Assembly (NCBI RefSeq): GCF_025567625.1
Contig: NZ_JAOQJC010000005.1
Coordinates: 124,001 to 188,000 of the forward strand
DNA: 64,000 nt
Reading direction: 5' to 3'
Source: Paenibacillus sp. J5C2022
GTDB taxonomy: Bacteria; Bacillota; Bacilli; Paenibacillales; Paenibacillaceae
In this document: piece by piece, positions 8,284-17,198 of the stretch
Layout of the letters: every line of letters starts with the position of its first letter
How positions within the stretch are numbered: position 1 is the first letter of the stretch
Notes under the pieces: model-generated
Databases searched by the model: none
Told to the model about the DNA's origin: nothing
Seen by the model: the letters and a program-made list of their open reading frames with translations, nothing else
Made by a program: the position numbers and the translations under genes

Positions 8284-10023
8284 TCAATAGGCGAATGAAA
8301 ACCGCTCTTTGAACATGATCGGAAACTGAAACTGGTCGAATGGCCCTGTCAGAAACAAATAATCCGGATATTGGAGCGGTTCCGCTTCAGCCAGACATGC
8401 CACCCATGGCGAATATGTGCGGAACGAGATGACGTTCGCCGCCTCGTCTACCTCGGCCAGTCTTAGCCAGCCATTGCCGCCTCGGTAACCATCCTGATAA
8501 TTGACAAGCAAGCTGATGACGTCATTGCCCGCCTTATTCCGGCGAACCTGATGCACACAGCCGTTGTAATGGCCGTTCACGGTCATGAATACTTGGTTGA
8601 ACGGGTACACCAGTTCTTGCCATACGAGCAAGCCATTAGCCGACTGATGGGGCTTGCGCTGCGCGCCTTGCTGCGAGGCGTAGATCAGATCGTGGGATAC
8701 CAGTATCGTTGGCAATCCTTCATGCTCGCGCAGCACTTCACGGCACCAGCCCAGGTCTTGCCGCAGATGCTTCATATCGACCATGAGCCATAAGTACCGG
8801 TAGCTTCCCGCAGGCAATATCGCATAAGAGCTGTACATTGAAGCCGAATGCCCGCGATAGTACGTTTTATCGCTGAAGCGCCCGGGTCCGAAGTAACGCA
8901 GGTACGTGTCGGTGTCGTCGTAGTCATGATTGCCTGCCGTCACCATATAGGGAGCTTCAGCCCGATCCAGCGGCATTACTGCTTGCGATGCGCGCTCCCA
9001 CTCGGCGATGGCTCCGCGGTTATGGACCATATCTCCTACGAATGCAGTCATAGCGATGTTCAGCTCGCGAGATTGACCGGCCAGCCACTCTCCTTGCGCC
9101 TGCACCATTTCCGGATTCATGTAAGTTTGCATTTGCGGATCGGGCACGAAGGCGAAGTGGTAGCAGCTATCGGTCGTAAGTGCAGCTTCACCGTTGTAGA
9201 CGCCTTGCCAATGCTCTGCCGGCTTGCTGTCTCGCAGCCAACGATTGGGATGCAGCGGCTCTCCCGTTATCCGAATCTCCTGCATCAGTCCCGAGAACAG
9301 CTTATCGGGACGTCCCTCCCATTCCGATACCCCGACGCTCCAGCCTTTACCGGGTAATGCGGCAATGCCCCTAATCGGCTCTGCCGGGCTGCTGTAATCG
9401 CATATTCCGTTCACATACAGAAGCGTACGGCGGGTATCGTTGACGATCGCGACATGCAGCCATTCCCCTTCCCGCAAATACCGGGACCAATTCGTCGCCG
9501 AAGTATCCAGATTATCGGCATGGCATACCCATTGCATTTCCTTGCAGCTGGAGACGGAGAGCGTTGCCAGCAGCTCCTTCTCCCCCCTGCGGCCAAGATC
9601 GGCTCCTTGCCCTTGTCTGGTCAGCACGCCCATCCAGCTGTGCTTCTGTTCATGGAACGGATCGGGCATCGCGATGACAGCCTCAATCGTATACCCGTTC
9701 GACAATGTATCGGCATTGAGAGGAGCTGCCTCCAACGTGCGGAAGTAATAACCTTCTGTTCGCTCGGAACCGTCATTGGAGAAGCGTAGACTGTAGCCCT
9801 CTTCCCCATTCACCCATGAAAGAACCGAACTCGCTTCCCTCCCGGCTTCCGGATTCATGGCAGCCAGTAACAGATGATTGCTGTTGCCGCTCAAGTCGCT
9901 GATTACAAGATCCCCTCCGGTCAAGCTTCCGTCAGTCACGTGATCGGGAGAGAATCTCCAATGCGCCAGAGGCATTGCCTGACTGCTTTCCGGCTTCGCT
10001 TGTATCATTCGGCCATGGTTCAT
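8284..10023 (-). CDS. LamG-domain/calcineurin-like metallophosphoesterase fusion
   Basis: 579 residues in two parts. Residues about 15-270 form a LamG/concanavalin-like beta-sandwich (TIEAVIAMPDPF, LHVAIVNDTRRTLLYVNG, GLMQEIRITGEPL). The rest is a calcineurin-like phosphoesterase with the metal motifs in order: VPDPQ, GDMVHN, GNHDY, SHD and NGHYN. No signal peptide is seen, so it appears cytoplasmic, unusual for a LamG protein. The ATG at 10023 overlaps the stop of the NT5C-type gene as ATGA, with AGGT upstream; a longer frame exists but enters the previous gene. Its company (phosphatase, DeoR, sugar importer) suggests it processes an imported phosphodiester or phospho-sugar (inference). Confidence 0.85.
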   Translation of the reverse strand: MNHGRMIQAKPESSQAMPLAHWRFSPDHVTDGSLTGGDLVISDLSGNSNHLLLAAMNPEAGREASSVLSWVNGEEGYSLRFSNDGSERTEGYYFRTLEAAPLNADTLSNGYTIEAVIAMPDPFHEQKHSWMGVLTRQGQGADLGRRGEKELLATLSVSSCKEMQWVCHADNLDTSATNWSRYLREGEWLHVAIVNDTRRTLLYVNGICDYSSPAEPIRGIAALPGKGWSVGVSEWEGRPDKLFSGLMQEIRITGEPLHPNRWLRDSKPAEHWQGVYNGEAALTTDSCYHFAFVPDPQMQTYMNPEMVQAQGEWLAGQSRELNIAMTAFVGDMVHNRGAIAEWERASQAVMPLDRAEAPYMVTAGNHDYDDTDTYLRYFGPGRFSDKTYYRGHSASMYSSYAILPAGSYRYLWLMVDMKHLRQDLGWCREVLREHEGLPTILVSHDLIYASQQGAQRKPHQSANGLLVWQELVYPFNQVFMTVNGHYNGCVHQVRRNKAGNDVISLLVNYQDGYRGGNGWLRLAEVDEAANVISFRTYSPWVACLAEAEPLQYPDYLFLTGPFDQFQFPIMFKERFSFAY

Positions 10024-10565
10024 ATGCGCGCTACCTGAGAAGCGCCCAGGAACAACTCGCGCACCTCGTGCCAATCATGCACGCGATGGAAGCCGGATTC
10101 ATACTTGTTATGCGCAGCTGTGTACAGAATGCCTTGACCAGTAAATTTCCTCAGCTGCTTTACATTGTCATCGATCAGGTAATCTGCATGAATGACACTC
10201 TTGTCGCCGCAGAACACGAATTGCTGGTCCGAGATGAAGGGGAAATTTTCTTGCAGCCATTCGTATTTGGCCATGAAGGAAGCCGGAACTTCCATCGCGG
10301 CGGTAGCAATATAGATCTCATAGCGCTCTTGCAGCTCGCGGATCACATCCTGGCTATGTTCGATAACCTTCAGATTGCGGAAGAACGTCTCGCTGGCGAA
10401 GTAGCTTTCGATCTCGGCCTTGCGATGCGGCCTGATCTTCACTAAAGTTGTGCCCTCCAGCTCTTCCAGCGTGACGTTGTCGTTATACCTGTCATTAAAT
10501 TGCTCCAAGTGATCGACCGCCGTGTCGGCAATCACTTCATCCATATCAATCGCTATCCGCTTCAT
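10020..10565 (-). CDS. 5'(3')-deoxyribonucleotidase-like HAD phosphatase (NT5C type)
   Basis: 181 residues of the HAD superfamily, closest to the NT5C 5'(3')-deoxyribonucleotidases. Motif I is DMDEV (nucleophile D7, acid D9), motif II IATAAM, and the acidic motif IV YLIDDN. The family removes phosphate from nucleotides or related small molecules; the exact substrate is not predictable. It is the first gene of the minus-strand unit, with its promoter and palindrome just upstream, and its stop overlaps the next start by four bases (ATGA). Translational coupling to a second phosphoesterase implies a joint job in dephosphorylating the imported compound (inference). Confidence 0.85.
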   Translation of the reverse strand: MKRIAIDMDEVIADTAVDHLEQFNDRYNDNVTLEELEGTTLVKIRPHRKAEIESYFASETFFRNLKVIEHSQDVIRELQERYEIYIATAAMEVPASFMAKYEWLQENFPFISDQQFVFCGDKSVIHADYLIDDNVKQLRKFTGQGILYTAAHNKYESGFHRVHDWHEVRELFLGASQVARI

Positions 10566-10624
10566 GAACCTTTCCAGCCTCCAAATCCCACATAATCAGA
10601 ATGAATAAAAGAAGATACCACAAC

Positions 10625-10654
10625 AATAAAGCGAAATTGTCATGACAATATCAA
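10625..10654 (-). promoter_or_regulatory. Promoter with spacer palindrome for the phosphatase/DeoR/importer unit
   Basis: On the minus strand TTGATA (10649-10654) and TTTATT (10625-10630) are 18 bases apart. A perfect 14-base palindrome, ATTGTCATGACAAT (10636-10649), fills most of the spacer, where a bound repressor would block RNA polymerase. DeoR at 7462 is the natural candidate; the link is inference. Confidence 0.5.
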
Positions 10655-10678
10655 CTTCAGCTTAAGAAGTTGTAAAGC

Positions 10679-10715
10679 AAAAAAAACACCCCTATGCGCG
10701 GCTCGCAAAGGGGTG
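10679..10715 (-). terminator. Intrinsic terminator after selO
   Basis: On the minus strand CACCCCT (10709-10715 complement) pairs with AGGGGTG (10687-10693 complement), with an inner TGCG/CGCA stem, followed by eight or more T residues. Confidence 0.88.
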
Positions 10716-10755
10716 CATTCACTCACTGATATTGTTGAAGCTTGGGCCAGCGGCT

Positions 10756-12219
10756 TCAAGTGCCGCAATAAGTTCTGTACGGAATTGGCGAAGGATCCGG
10801 CGTCTGGCAGAACGCCTCCTTCTCCGGCGTTAGTTCATATGGATTCGCCAACTTGTCAAGAAGGTCATCCATCACGCCGTAATCGCCTTGCATCGCAGCA
10901 GTCAGCGCTTCCTCCACCCGGTGATTGCGTGGGATGACCACGGGATTGCTTCCGGTCATGACTTGCTGTGACGCAGCTTCATTCTCTTCCTGCTCCCGCC
11001 GATTGTGCCAGGCCGAGAGCCATTGCTTGTAGCTGTCGTCTTCTTCCAACGCCTTGGTCTGCTTGCGATTATAGGTTAACGCCAGGAATGCGTTCGTATA
11101 ATCGGCGCTATGCCGCTGCAGGAGAGCCAGCCAATCGTTGGCCAAGGAGAGATCTCGCTCTTCTTCCTGCACGAGGCCTAGCTTCGCCCTCATCCCGGCC
11201 AGCCACAACGATTGATACCGCTCGCCGAATTGTGCGAGAGCTTCCTCCGCCAGTTCTATCGCCTTGTCTTCCTTATCATGGATCAACGGCAGCAGCGTTT
11301 CGGCCAATCGAGCCAAATTCCATGCGGCGATGCCCGGTTGATTGCGGTAAGCGTAACGGCCCTGTCTGTCGATGGAGCTGAAAACCGCAGCTTCGTCATA
11401 AGCGTCCATGAATGCGCACGGCCCGTAATCGATTGTCTCGCCGCTTATTGCCATATTGTCGGTATTCATGACGCCGTGTATGAATCCTGCCATCTGCCAC
11501 TTGACAATCAATTGCGCTTGGCGCTCGATGACTTCACGCAGCATCGACAAGTATCGTTCGTTGTCCGCCGCGCAGTTCGGATAATGCCTGCCAATCGCAT
11601 AATCGGCCAGCAGACGCAATTGCTCCTTATCGCCCCAGTTGGCGACATATTGGAAGGTGCCCACGCGAATATGGCTTGCCGCAGTCCGGACAAGTATCGC
11701 TCCCGGCAGAGCAGCCTCCCTGAACACCGGTTCGCCTGTAGCGACGACCGCCAGACTGCGTGTAGTCGGAATACCTAGCGCATGCATCGCTTCACTTATG
11801 ATATATTCCCTCAGCATCGGTCCCAGCGCGGCACGACCGTCGCCGCTGCGGGAATACGGCGTTCTTCCCGACCCTTTCCATTGTATATCCACCCGCTTCC
11901 CGTCAGGGGCAATATGCTCGCCCAACAGTATCGCCCGACCGTCTCCCAGCATCGTGAAATGGCCGAACTGATGTCCCGCATAAGCTTGGGCAATCGGGAG
12001 CGCTCCTTCCGGTATGGCATTGCCGGCAAGCACGGCCGCTCCATGCTCGCTATTCAGCGCTTCGGCATCCAGACCCAGCTGCTCCGCATATGCGGCATTC
12101 AGCTTCACGATTCCCGGCGAACGGACCGGAGTCGGCCGCACTTCGGAGAACAGCATGTCCGGCAAGCGGCTGTAGCTGTTATCGAACCGCCAGCCTGCTT
12201 CATTCGGTTGATGTTCCAT
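10756..12219 (-). CDS. selO: Protein adenylyltransferase SelO (YdiU family)
   Basis: 487 residues covering the whole SelO/YdiU pseudokinase fold. Diagnostic segments are AYAGHQFGHFTMLGDGRAIL, the basic ATP-site stretch around WKGSGRTPYSRSGDGRA, the metal-binding MNTDNMAISGETIDYGP and the C-terminal YCGT. SelO proteins bind ATP in flipped orientation and transfer AMP to Ser/Thr/Tyr of target proteins, with a role in redox homeostasis. The terminal Cys matches the position of the regulatory disulfide known from E. coli SelO. The ATG at 12219 (MEHQPNEAG) is favoured; the frame also allows an ATG at 12261, and AAAGGAG is somewhat far from 12219. It is a single gene with its own terminator. Confidence 0.93.
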   Translation of the reverse strand: MEHQPNEAGWRFDNSYSRLPDMLFSEVRPTPVRSPGIVKLNAAYAEQLGLDAEALNSEHGAAVLAGNAIPEGALPIAQAYAGHQFGHFTMLGDGRAILLGEHIAPDGKRVDIQWKGSGRTPYSRSGDGRAALGPMLREYIISEAMHALGIPTTRSLAVVATGEPVFREAALPGAILVRTAASHIRVGTFQYVANWGDKEQLRLLADYAIGRHYPNCAADNERYLSMLREVIERQAQLIVKWQMAGFIHGVMNTDNMAISGETIDYGPCAFMDAYDEAAVFSSIDRQGRYAYRNQPGIAAWNLARLAETLLPLIHDKEDKAIELAEEALAQFGERYQSLWLAGMRAKLGLVQEEERDLSLANDWLALLQRHSADYTNAFLALTYNRKQTKALEEDDSYKQWLSAWHNRREQEENEAASQQVMTGSNPVVIPRNHRVEEALTAAMQGDYGVMDDLLDKLANPYELTPEKEAFCQTPDPSPIPYRTYCGT

Positions 12220-12297
12220 TCTATCTATTCTGTCTCCTTTCCAACACTTATTACACTTCATTATCTGCGAGATACCGGCAATCGATGCAATGAGCCG

Positions 12298-13710
12298 CTA
12301 CCCTTTTTCCGTTTCCTTGATTAATCTATGCGTATGCCACTTCTCCCCCCGCAGACGCCACGCGAATACGGCTCCTCGCACACCCCATTCCAATATCATG
12401 GCTATCCAGATGCCGAGAATGCCCATCCCCAACGTAATGCCCAGCACGTAGCCCAGAGATAGGCGGAACAGCCACATCGTAAGCATGGACGTCATGGATG
12501 TGAAGCGGGCATCGCCCGCAGCCCGCAGCGCAGCCGGCAATATAAAGCTGACCGACCATAACGGCACTTGGGCAATGACGATAACGACCAGCAGCAAGAA
12601 GATATCTCCTACGATCTCGGACGGCGGCTCGAACAATCCGATAAGCGGATGAAACAACGGCAAAATCAGCAGCCCCGCCACTGCCAGCATGCCTGACCCC
12701 AGCCACAGAAAGGAACGGATAAACTTGCGGGCATCCGCAATATTGCCGCTGCCGATGCATTGTCCGACGACCGTTACGATCGTTAGCGACAGAGCGGCGC
12801 CGGGAATTTGTATAAATCCCGCCAAGGAGCTCGCGATGGCGTTCGTAGCGATGGCGTATGTGCCGAGCGAGACGATGAACACTTGCGTCAGCAGCTTGCC
12901 GCCGTTGAAGAACACTTGTTCCGCCGCGAAAGGAAGCCCGATGAACAATATTTTGCGCAGCATGGAGATTGGAATATGGAACAGATCGACCAGTCGAATA
13001 TGTAAAGTGGCATCTATTTTGAACAGGTAGTACAATGCGCAGACAGCTCCGGCATATCGGGCAATGTTAATGGCGATGGTCATGCCCTGCACGCCCATAT
13101 CCAACATTTGAATGAACAGCAGATTAAGCAAAACATAGAGCGCGTTCATGATAAGAGACAGCGCCAGTGCCGCCCTGGTCTTCCCTACGCCGCGAAGCGA
13201 GCCGCATACCGCTTGAACGACGGCAAGTCCGACGTAAGAGATGCTGCTGCCGATCAGATACACACGAGCGCTCTCCATCACATCGGGGGAAGCCGTCCCG
13301 AACAATACGCGAAGAATGGGCTGATGCAAGCTCACCAGCAGCAGGGCAATAGCCGCTGCGAGCAGCGTGACGGCAGTGACGCTGGCAGCGGTGGCGCGTG
13401 ACACCATGAGCGGATTGCGGCTGCCCTTGTATTGCGCCACGACCACCGTTCCGCCGGTAGCAACCGCTACGAATATATTGATCAGCAGAATATGCAGCGC
13501 ATCGACCATGTTGACGGCGCTAATCGCCGCCACGCCGGATGAGCTGATCATCGCCGTATTGACAACGCTTAACCCGATAATGAATGCCTGATCAATCAGA
13601 ATAGGCAAAAAGAGGGCGGATACTTGCCGATAATCCATAGCTTCGCCCGAGAAGTGCTTATGCAACAATAATGTCATACGTTCCTGCAGTTTACGCAGCA
13701 TAATCGCCAT
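12298..13710 (-). CDS. MATE family efflux transporter
   Basis: 470 residues with about twelve predicted membrane helices and the two MATE bundles (SALFLPILIDQAF, GLPFAAEQVF at the start of the second half). MATE proteins export cationic drugs or metabolites using a Na+ or H+ gradient. The start could be ATG 13710 or 13701; AAAAGAG sits immediately upstream. A small hairpin with a T run lies in the leader at 13732-13752. It is divergent from the adaA operon and upstream of selO, with no sign of coupling to either. Confidence 0.9.
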   Translation of the reverse strand: MAIMLRKLQERMTLLLHKHFSGEAMDYRQVSALFLPILIDQAFIIGLSVVNTAMISSSGVAAISAVNMVDALHILLINIFVAVATGGTVVVAQYKGSRNPLMVSRATAASVTAVTLLAAAIALLLVSLHQPILRVLFGTASPDVMESARVYLIGSSISYVGLAVVQAVCGSLRGVGKTRAALALSLIMNALYVLLNLLFIQMLDMGVQGMTIAINIARYAGAVCALYYLFKIDATLHIRLVDLFHIPISMLRKILFIGLPFAAEQVFFNGGKLLTQVFIVSLGTYAIATNAIASSLAGFIQIPGAALSLTIVTVVGQCIGSGNIADARKFIRSFLWLGSGMLAVAGLLILPLFHPLIGLFEPPSEIVGDIFLLLVVIVIAQVPLWSVSFILPAALRAAGDARFTSMTSMLTMWLFRLSLGYVLGITLGMGILGIWIAMILEWGVRGAVFAWRLRGEKWHTHRLIKETEKG

Positions 13711-13731
13711 CTCTTTTCTATTTAAAAAAGG

Positions 13732-13752
13732 AAAAACTCTTCTTGCGAAGAG
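13732..13752 (-). promoter_or_regulatory. Small leader hairpin with T tail upstream of MATE gene
   Basis: On the minus strand CTCTTC-GCAA-GAAGAG is followed by TTTTTCC and, a little further, TTTTTT, about 22 bases before the MATE start. It looks like a weak terminator or attenuator, but the stem is only six pairs. Confidence 0.3.
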
Positions 13753-13881
13753 CTACCCGTTCCGTCATTTGATTCCTTGCTAAATATCTCGGTATATTCT
13801 GGAGAATAACACCGAAGCTCCAATCTGTCAATTCGCTTGCAGCCTGTTATATCGAAATCTTGCTATCCTATTTCCATTCTA

Positions 13882-13910
13882 TTATCATAGCCCGCTTTAC
13901 CGTTTATAAT
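13882..13910 (+). promoter_or_regulatory. Sigma-A-type promoter of the ada operon
   Basis: TTATCA (13882-13887) and a perfect TATAAT (13905-13910) are separated by 17 bases. Transcription would begin near 13917, which supports a translation start downstream of 13919. Confidence 0.75.
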
Positions 13911-13939
13911 GAGGGAAGATGTCGAAAGGAATGAAGGCT

Positions 13940-14503
13940 ATGGACGAATCTATTTTTCAATCGGTATATGAGACGATATTGGAGCGCGATACGCGCTATG
14001 ACGGCGTTTATTATACTGCCATAAGAACGACAGGCATCGTCTGCAGGCCTTCCTGCAGATCGCGTACGCCGAAGCCGGAAAATGTGCAATTGTATACTAG
14101 CGTCAAAGAAGCGTTGGAAGCCGGGTACCGCCCCTGCAAGCGATGCCGGCCAGAGCGTCCCGGACCTCACGGCCCTGATGCGGAACTCGTCCATGCCGCA
14201 GATTCGCTTATGAAGCAACAATTCGGCGGGAATGTCACCTTGGACAGCTTAGCCGGACAACTGCAGATCAGCCCGTATCATCTGCAGCGCGTATATAAGC
14301 GCACGACTGGCGCGACGCCGGCCAAGCGTCTGCAGCATATTCGATTGGAAGAAGCCAAGCGAAAGCTTGCGGAAGGCAAGATGACGATCGCCGGCGTCGC
14401 AGCTGCGACAGGCTACCGAAGCGCTTCGCACTTTACCCGCCTATTCCATTCTTCAGTCGGCTGCACGCCGATGGATTACCAGAAACGACGAAAGGAGAAA
14501 TAG
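13940..14503 (+). CDS. adaA: Methylphosphotriester-DNA methyltransferase/activator AdaA
   Basis: 187 residues. The N-terminal Ada domain carries four zinc cysteines C35, C39, C66 and C69 (GIVCRPSCR, YRPCKRC); C35 is the expected acceptor of methyl groups from DNA phosphotriesters. The C-terminal half is an AraC-type double helix-turn-helix (LAGQLQISPYHLQRVYK, ATGYRSASHFTRLFHSS). Methylation turns the protein into an activator of the adaptive response. The frame opens at 13919, but AAAGGA at 13925-13930 is nine bases before ATG 13940 and the predicted transcript begins near 13917, so the third ATG is chosen. adaB follows after two bases. Confidence 0.93.
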   Translation: MDESIFQSVYETILERDTRYDGVYYTAIRTTGIVCRPSCRSRTPKPENVQLYTSVKEALEAGYRPCKRCRPERPGPHGPDAELVHAADSLMKQQFGGNVTLDSLAGQLQISPYHLQRVYKRTTGATPAKRLQHIRLEEAKRKLAEGKMTIAGVAAATGYRSASHFTRLFHSSVGCTPMDYQKRRKEK

Positions 14504-14505
14504 AA

Positions 14506-15069
14506 ATGACGACGATACCGCAATCCACCTTATTCTGGACTTCTGTCGTTCATCCCGCTTATCCATCTCTGCCGCTCTATGCCGTAGCGACGGAGCTCGG
14601 CATTTGCCGGTTGACATGGCCTCATGAATCGATGGACGACGTGACCGCTTGGGCGGCGAAGCATATGCCGAACACCCGGCTTATCAAGGACGATGAACGA
14701 ATGAGCTTGTATGCTGCTCAGCTTCAGGAATATTTCCGTGGTGAGAGAACCGGCTTCGACTTGCCGCTGGATATGCGGGGGACGGCTTTCCAGAGAGAAG
14801 TCTGGAAGGCGCTGACCGCCATACCGTACGGAGAGACAAGAAGCTACTCGGCGATAGCGGCGGCGATAGGCAAGCCTTCGGCCGTACGAGCCGTCGGCTC
14901 GGCGAACGGAGCGAATCCTGTGCCTGTTATCGTCCCGTGCCATCGGGTCATCGGCAAGAACAATGCGCTAACTGGCTTCAGGGGCGGCTTGCATATGAAA
15001 GAGGAGCTGCTGCGATTGGAGGGGTACTATGATTATAAAGCTGCCGGACACGCCAGATTTCAGTTTTGA
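14506..15069 (+). CDS. adaB: Methylated-DNA--protein-cysteine methyltransferase (AdaB/Ogt)
   Basis: 187 residues with the invariant PCHR active site (C145 in VIVPCHRVIG) that irreversibly takes the methyl group from O6-methylguanine. The helix-turn-helix-like FQREVWKALTAIPYGETRSY precedes it. It lacks the Ada zinc domain, so together with AdaA it reproduces the two-protein adaptive response known from Bacillus subtilis. The gene starts two bases after adaA, and its last 41 bases overlap alkA in another frame, which implies coupled expression. Confidence 0.93.
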   Translation: MTTIPQSTLFWTSVVHPAYPSLPLYAVATELGICRLTWPHESMDDVTAWAAKHMPNTRLIKDDERMSLYAAQLQEYFRGERTGFDLPLDMRGTAFQREVWKALTAIPYGETRSYSAIAAAIGKPSAVRAVGSANGANPVPVIVPCHRVIGKNNALTGFRGGLHMKEELLRLEGYYDYKAAGHARFQF

Positions 15070-15976
15070 CGAAGAAGCGGGAGAGATCAGACTGGCCTTG
15101 CCCCCTGTCTTCAGCTTCTCGGAGTGCTTGCAGCATCTGACGAGATCGTCGACAGAGTGCATGCATCGGGTGGAAGAGGGGGACATTCTCAAGCTGATGT
15201 CCATTGACGATCAGCCCTTCCTTCTGCGAATTAGCGATTCCGGCGATTATCTCCGCATCGCCTGCTTGAACAGGCGGATTGAAGATACAACGATCTGGTT
15301 AGAGTTGGCGCGCGGCTTGCGGGAGTGGCTGGATCTGGAGCGGGATATGACTCCCTTCTATTCGCTCATGAAGGACGACCCGATGCTCGGAAAACTTACG
15401 GAGCAGTATGCCGGACTGCGAATCGTGGGGATACCCGATCTGTTCGAAGCATTGTGCTGGGCGATTATGGGACAGCAGATTAATCTCGCGTTCGCCTATA
15501 CACTCAAGCAGCGCTTCGTCTCTGCATACGGATCGTGCCTTACATGGAACGGTCATGCCCATTGGCTGTTCCCGAAGCCGCGGGATATTGCCGCGCTATC
15601 GCCCCATGAGCTGACGAAGCTGCAACTGACCGCCAGGAAAGCGGAGTACATCGTCCATGTCGCCAGCCTAATGGATGAAGGCAGTCTGTCCAAGGAAGGA
15701 TTGCTTGCAGCAACAGGCAACGATTTTCAAGCGATTCAGAAGCTGCTGCTGAATATTAGGGGAATCGGACCATGGACTGCCCATTACGTGCTCATGCGCT
15801 GCTTCCGCGATCCGTCCGCCTTCCCGATTGGCGATGCCGGGCTTCACAATGCGCTGAAGCGTCTGCTGGGCAGATCGGAGAAGCCTGGTCTGAAGGAGAT
15901 TGCCGATATCTTCTCCCGCTGGCGCAATTGGGAGGCATATGCCGTCTTCTATCTGTGGCGCAGCCTAATACCGTGA
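15029..15976 (+). CDS. alkA: DNA-3-methyladenine glycosylase II (AlkA, HhH-GPD)
   Basis: 315 residues: an N-terminal mixed alpha/beta domain typical of AlkA and a helix-hairpin-helix GPD domain. The hairpin is LLNIRGIGPWTAHYVLMRC and the catalytic aspartate lies in FPIGDAGL shortly after. AlkA removes 3-methyladenine and other alkylated bases, starting base-excision repair. ATG 15029 has GGAGGGG just upstream and lies within the end of adaB. The three genes form one alkylation-repair operon; the hairpin at 15986 follows directly. Confidence 0.92.
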   Translation: MIIKLPDTPDFSFDEEAGEIRLALPPVFSFSECLQHLTRSSTECMHRVEEGDILKLMSIDDQPFLLRISDSGDYLRIACLNRRIEDTTIWLELARGLREWLDLERDMTPFYSLMKDDPMLGKLTEQYAGLRIVGIPDLFEALCWAIMGQQINLAFAYTLKQRFVSAYGSCLTWNGHAHWLFPKPRDIAALSPHELTKLQLTARKAEYIVHVASLMDEGSLSKEGLLAATGNDFQAIQKLLLNIRGIGPWTAHYVLMRCFRDPSAFPIGDAGLHNALKRLLGRSEKPGLKEIADIFSRWRNWEAYAVFYLWRSLIP

Positions 15977-15985
15977 ATACTCTTC

Positions 15986-16014
15986 GCAGCCCCCGCTCTC
16001 CCTAAGGGGGCTGC
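15986..16014. terminator. Hairpin between convergent alkA and chemoreceptor genes
   Basis: A nine-base GC-rich perfect stem (GCAGCCCCC with GGGGGCTGC) and an 11-base loop lie ten bases after the alkA stop. T tails are weak on both strands, so termination efficiency is uncertain. Confidence 0.6.
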
Positions 16015-16020
16015 CGCCAT

Positions 16021-17130
16021 TTATTGCTTCGCTTCGGCCGCCAGCGCCTGCGACAAGCTGCTTAGCGAATCCGTCGCCTGGGCGATGCCTTCCATAAGCG
16101 AATGGTGCTCCTCGATCGCTTGCGTCACATTGTTCATCTCCGCCGAAGTCTTCGCAGCGATCTTCTCCGTCGATTTCATCGTCTCGAACAACTGCTCCGT
16201 GCTGGTTGCGATCTCCTCCACCGCCGACGAGACCTCCTGAATCTGCCCCGCCACTTCGCTGATGGATTGCTTGATGAGCGAGAAGGAACTGCCTGCATCG
16301 CTCAGCGAGACGAGTCCGGTATTGACCTGCTCGACCACTTCCTCCGTCGATGTAACCGCCTGGCCGGTCTCTTCCCTGATCATCGCCACAGCCGCCGTCA
16401 CCTTCTTCGCCGATTGCGCCGATTGCTCCGCCAGCTTGCGCACCTCGCTGGCGATGACCGAGAAGCCTCTGCCCTCGTCTCCGAACCTCGCTGCTTCAAT
16501 TGCGGCATTAAGCGCTAGCAGATGCGTCTGCTCCGCAATCTCCGTAATGATCGTAGTGAATGATCCGATCTTCTGGGAGCTCTCGTCCAGCTTCTTCATG
16601 ATGCCGAGCAGATGGCCGACTGTCGAATTCGCCGTACCGATCTGATCAATCGCTACAACGATCGCTTCTTGCCCGTTCGCGGTCGATAATGCGGTCTCAT
16701 TGGCTGCGATGGACGCTTCATCTGCATTACCGGCAATGTATCGTATCGCTTCGACGATGTCGGCCACCGTACTGGAGCTCGTCCGCACCATCTCGGTCTG
16801 TTCCACTGCATCGCGGGATACACCAAGCGTAGCTTCCTTGATCATATCCGATACGTAGAAGCCCATCTCCGAGTTCGACTTCACAGTGCCGATCGTCTCG
16901 GACAGCTTGGCGATATGCGTGCTTCTCTCAGCCTTTAGCCGCTCATTCCGAGCCAGTACCGTACGGAAGCTCTCACAGATGGCCGACAGCACTTCATCGT
17001 CATAAGCGGGCAGCTGTTCAGAGCTCTTCTCTCCTTGTGCCGCTCCTTGAAAGTAATTAGCCATATCGATTAATTGTTCAGAAGTCTGTGAGCTTGAACG
17101 ATTAACCAGCTTTTCCATAAGCCCTTTCAT
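16021..17130 (-). CDS. Soluble methyl-accepting chemotaxis protein
   Basis: 369 residues with no transmembrane segment or HAMP domain, so a cytoplasmic receptor. Residues about 120-369 form the coiled-coil signalling domain; its conserved hairpin tip is [20 protein letters not shown], followed by [20 protein letters not shown], the region that contacts CheA and CheW. The N-terminal 110 residues ([28 protein letters not shown]) would be the sensing part and are not recognised. ATG ATG occurs at 17133/17130 behind AGAGGTG. The frame continues far upstream into the STAS-like gene, which is a shadow. The STAS-like gene lies just upstream on the same strand. Confidence 0.88.
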   Translation of the reverse strand: MKGLMEKLVNRSSSQTSEQLIDMANYFQGAAQGEKSSEQLPAYDDEVLSAICESFRTVLARNERLKAERSTHIAKLSETIGTVKSNSEMGFYVSDMIKEATLGVSRDAVEQTEMVRTSSSTVADIVEAIRYIAGNADEASIAANETALSTANGQEAIVVAIDQIGTANSTVGHLLGIMKKLDESSQKIGSFTTIITEIAEQTHLLALNAAIEAARFGDEGRGFSVIASEVRKLAEQSAQSAKKVTAAVAMIREETGQAVTSTEEVVEQVNTGLVSLSDAGSSFSLIKQSISEVAGQIQEVSSAVEEIATSTEQLFETMKSTEKIAAKTSAEMNNVTQAIEEHHSLMEGIAQATDSLSSLSQALAAEAKQ

Positions 17131-17157
17131 CATGCACCTCTTTTCAAGATGGAAATA

Positions 17158-17183
17158 TACCCGATGTTCGCAAACACCGGGTA
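17158..17183 (-). terminator. Hairpin between STAS-like gene and chemoreceptor
   Basis: An 11-bp stem (17158-17168 with 17173-17183, one G-U) and a four-base loop, with only a weak T-rich tail. It may partially terminate, lowering chemoreceptor expression relative to the upstream small gene. Confidence 0.5.
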
Positions 17184-17198
17184 CAGGTTCATGCAATT

